DNA of 64,000 bases from Cricetomys ansorgei. Lineage: Eukaryota > Chordata > Mammalia > Rodentia > Nesomyidae. The notes below the pieces were generated by a model. The model saw only the letters and a program-made list of their open reading frames with translations, made no database searches and was not told the origin of the DNA. Where the stretch lies: NCBI GenBank assembly GCA_026225945.1, contig JAMJFZ010003163.1, positions 16,227,501-16,291,500 of the forward strand, in the 5' to 3' direction. Positions 61,537 through 64,000 of the stretch are shown piece by piece; within the stretch, counting starts at the first letter, position 1; each line of letters starts with the position of its first letter. Made by a program: the position numbers and the translations under genes.

Positions 61537-63763
61537 CTCCCATCTTGTCAGATCTGTGCTCCTCCCTCGGAAAGCTATGAGAGGCCATGGGCAGACACAG
61601 TGGACAGCACTCTGGCAGCAGCTAAGGAAAAGACCTGGCTGCTAGTCCTAGGGGTAGGTGGGGCCTCCCTCTCCGGGGGTGGCAAGAAGAGACTCTGCCA
61701 CCCAGTGAAACTATCCAAGAGTCTGCAAATGCCTGGAATGGAAACCGGAAAACGTACTTTCTGAGGAGGCTCCCGGTAATTTGGACAAAGCGGGTTTCAG
61801 CTGATTTGGGCCTCGGTTACTCTGTTCAGGAACAGTATCCTTAGGCTAGGAGGTTGAGTTTGCCCATACCAGAGCTGGGTCTCAATTGGGGTCTGTCTTA
61901 GAACCAGGCCACATAATTCTTCTGTAAAATGCCCCTGGGTGCCCCCCACACACTGCATTTTCTCCTTCTCTCTACAAACCGGGAGCTGGGAGCTGTGGCC
62001 TGGGACCCAGCCAAGTAGCAGCCTCGTTCCTGGCTGGAACGCTCCCTGCTCGGGCGCATCTCCCCTCACCCTCTTGGCACAGAGTGCCAGGGTAGGCATG
62101 GGTGTTAGAGGAGATGATCTATTCTCTCCGCTGCCTCTGGAAATTGTTTACTTTCATCTTGTCTTCTATGGGGAATAGGAAACAAAACCCCTAGTCTTTA
62201 ATTCATTATTTAGCTTGAAACTTCCGTGTCACCAAATACAAGTAAATGCTGGGAAGGCCAAAACTCTCTCTAGTCAATGGGCTGAGTGAGGACGGGGCCC
62301 TTCAAAGATCGGAACAGGTAACAGTCAAAGGCTTCAAGGGGCAAAGGCAGTGTGGTGCCTCACCCACCTGGTTGGCTTTGAACGTGGCACTGCACAGCGG
62401 CCGCCCAGAGCCCAGGAAGAGGGAGGAACCCCCCAGACCAGCTTCACAACTTTCTAAAGAAGAACAGGAAAACTGACAAAAGGCAAGAGAAGGAAAAAGG
62501 GGCTGCTGTGGGTGAGCTCTGTGCATCCAGCACAAGAAAATGTCTGCAGGGTGAGAGAGGCTGGGGCAGGGCAGGTGCTGGCACCGCTAACGGGCACTGC
62601 AGCAGCAGGACCCCTTCTTCAACAGCTCCACTAAGGTTTGAGGGCACAACCTGACCCTTGTGGCGCTCCCAGACACCCTAGGTCCCAAGAGCTCCCTCTG
62701 CCAGGATCCAATGCCCCTGTGTTTCTTCTCAGCGATTTCTCTGCGAAGAAGAGGCCAGGGTTCTCCAGATCCCTGTGCCCAGGCAGCCTGCACCGTGGCT
62801 CCCTCGGCCCTAAGGGAGCCTAGCCTCTTTCTCCAGTTGCTGCAGCAACAGGCAGAGCCCCGAGCTCTGGGGTTTTCATTGCTCAAGGGTTCTGGGAAAG
62901 CTGGGCCAGCCCTGCCTGGGCAAGTAGCTTACCCAAAATGTTCAGTTTCAGACATTTTTCCAATCCCTCAAAATGTACTGCTCCCCAATTATTTTATGAC
63001 CAGGATCACTGCCAAAGAAACCCTAGAATCCTCATTTCCCTGGTGCCTAGCCCCTACAGAGAAAGGCTGGCACCAGGGCCTGAAGGACTTCGGAAGGTGC
63101 CCACCCTCCGCCGCCCGCTCAGTCCCTCCTGGGCTCCCTCTCTTTCTCACCCTCTCTCCCCCTCGGCGTCTTCCAGCTCCAACACAAACTGTTTGCACGG
63201 GAAGTCTCCCTCTATGACCCGATTCAGCACACACAAGAGAAAACTGTGGGCGACAGACCCAACGTCCTAACGAACTTGAGTTAATTAATGCTAAGGAAGA
63301 AAAGAGGCGCCCTCGCTCTGTTGAATCACGGTTCACTAGTCCTTTCAGTTTGCTGTGGGTGGAGGAAAAAAAAGAGAGGCTTTTTGGTTCAAATATTTTT
63401 GGGGGGCAAAGAGAAAACAAAAACACCGCAGAAGGGCTGTGGGGGGTGGAGAGCGGTGCAGTCGCTACCTGAACAAGAAGCTTAGAGGGGAAAAGAGAGA
63501 GCCTGTCCAGGGCTGCTGAGCGTCCTCCCTTATGCTTCTGGCCAGAGCCAACGGCAGAGAGAGAGAGGCAAAGAATGGCGGCTATCATTGGCCTGTTCTT
63601 CACACTGCTCCAAAAATTATACTGTCAGACTGTAAGATGCACGTTTTTTAAAAAGTCCAAATCTAAAAATTAAATTTGAACACAGACGTGAAGACGTTTT
63701 TACAGTGCAGAAGGCTGAAGTATGTAAGGCAAGCACGCAAGAAAATTTACGTGCAGAAAGAGA

Positions 63764-63766
<3 letters not shown>
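61535..63766. other. Upstream intronic stretch with no gene seen
   Basis: No interspersed repeat or exon recognised. Around 62145-62235 and 63270-63300 the AT-rich texture (ATTGTTTAC, TTAATTCATTATTTAG, TTAATTAATG) resembles conserved regulatory DNA. Confidence 0.5.

Positions 63767-63823
<57 letters not shown>
63767..63823. repeat. (GA)n repeat
   Basis: About 55 bp of uninterrupted GA dinucleotides. Confidence 0.97.
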
Positions 63824-63825
<2 letters not shown>

Positions 63826-64000
63826 ACAGGGGAGCAGGGAGAACAGCTGCAATTTTGCTTTCCAGATGTTGACAGCAAAATGTAATTGGCAAGGAAGGTA
63901 GTCTGTACTTCTCATCCTCTGGTTCTGAGACCAAATCCCACTTCAACACCTAAGTCTTCAGGCAGCCTGCAGGTCACGCGCAGATGGGTCAGGGAGCTGT

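Overview
This window comes from the nuclear genome of a muroid rodent. B1, B2/B3 and ID/B4-type SINEs are scattered through it, together with (CA)n and (GA)n tracts and older mammal-wide repeats (MIR, MER5A, an L1 3' end). Base composition and spacing are those of long introns. I cannot fix the species from the sequence alone.

Only one gene is supported, and it lies on the minus strand: Nfix (nuclear factor I X). Seven consecutive coding exons can be read with consensus splice sites and unbroken reading phase. In transcript order they are exon 2 (55495-54964), exon 3 (11513-11451), exon 4 (11223-11149), exon 5 (10798-10678), exon 6 (9566-9430), exon 7 (6779-6657) and exon 8 (4782-4607). Together they make exactly 409 codons. 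With the usual 9-residue first exon, which is not in the window, they are residues 10-418 of a protein of about 502. The usual first exon lies beyond position 64000, and the exons for the last ~84 residues lie before position 1. Exon numbers, the 9 extra residues and the total length come from family knowledge; coordinates, phase and residues are read from the sequence.

Layout: 1-4606 is intron 8 (MIR, MER5A, SINE fragments). 4607-11513 holds exons 8 to 3 with short introns. 11514-54963 is the ~43.5 kb intron 2. It carries dense repeat patches near 20.8-21.3, 31.1-32.4, 36.8-40.3 and 43.3-43.6 kb, and several repeat-free motif-rich stretches that look like enhancers, the best at 44.35-44.66 kb. 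54964-55495 is exon 2, encoding the DNA-binding domain. 55496-64000 is upstream sequence (intron 1 for the long form), with an in-frame ATG just before exon 2, a CpG-rich block near 57.04-57.31 kb and several long simple repeats.

There is no operon, CRISPR array, rRNA or functional tRNA gene, and no second protein-coding gene that I can support. I found no new multi-gene system. The most interesting signals are regulatory or RNA-level: MEF2/CRE/RFX-type motif clusters in intron 2, complementary (GA)n/(UC)n tracts on either side of exon 2 that could favour its circularisation, an alternative start fused to exon 2, and an open frame running through the exon 8 donor.
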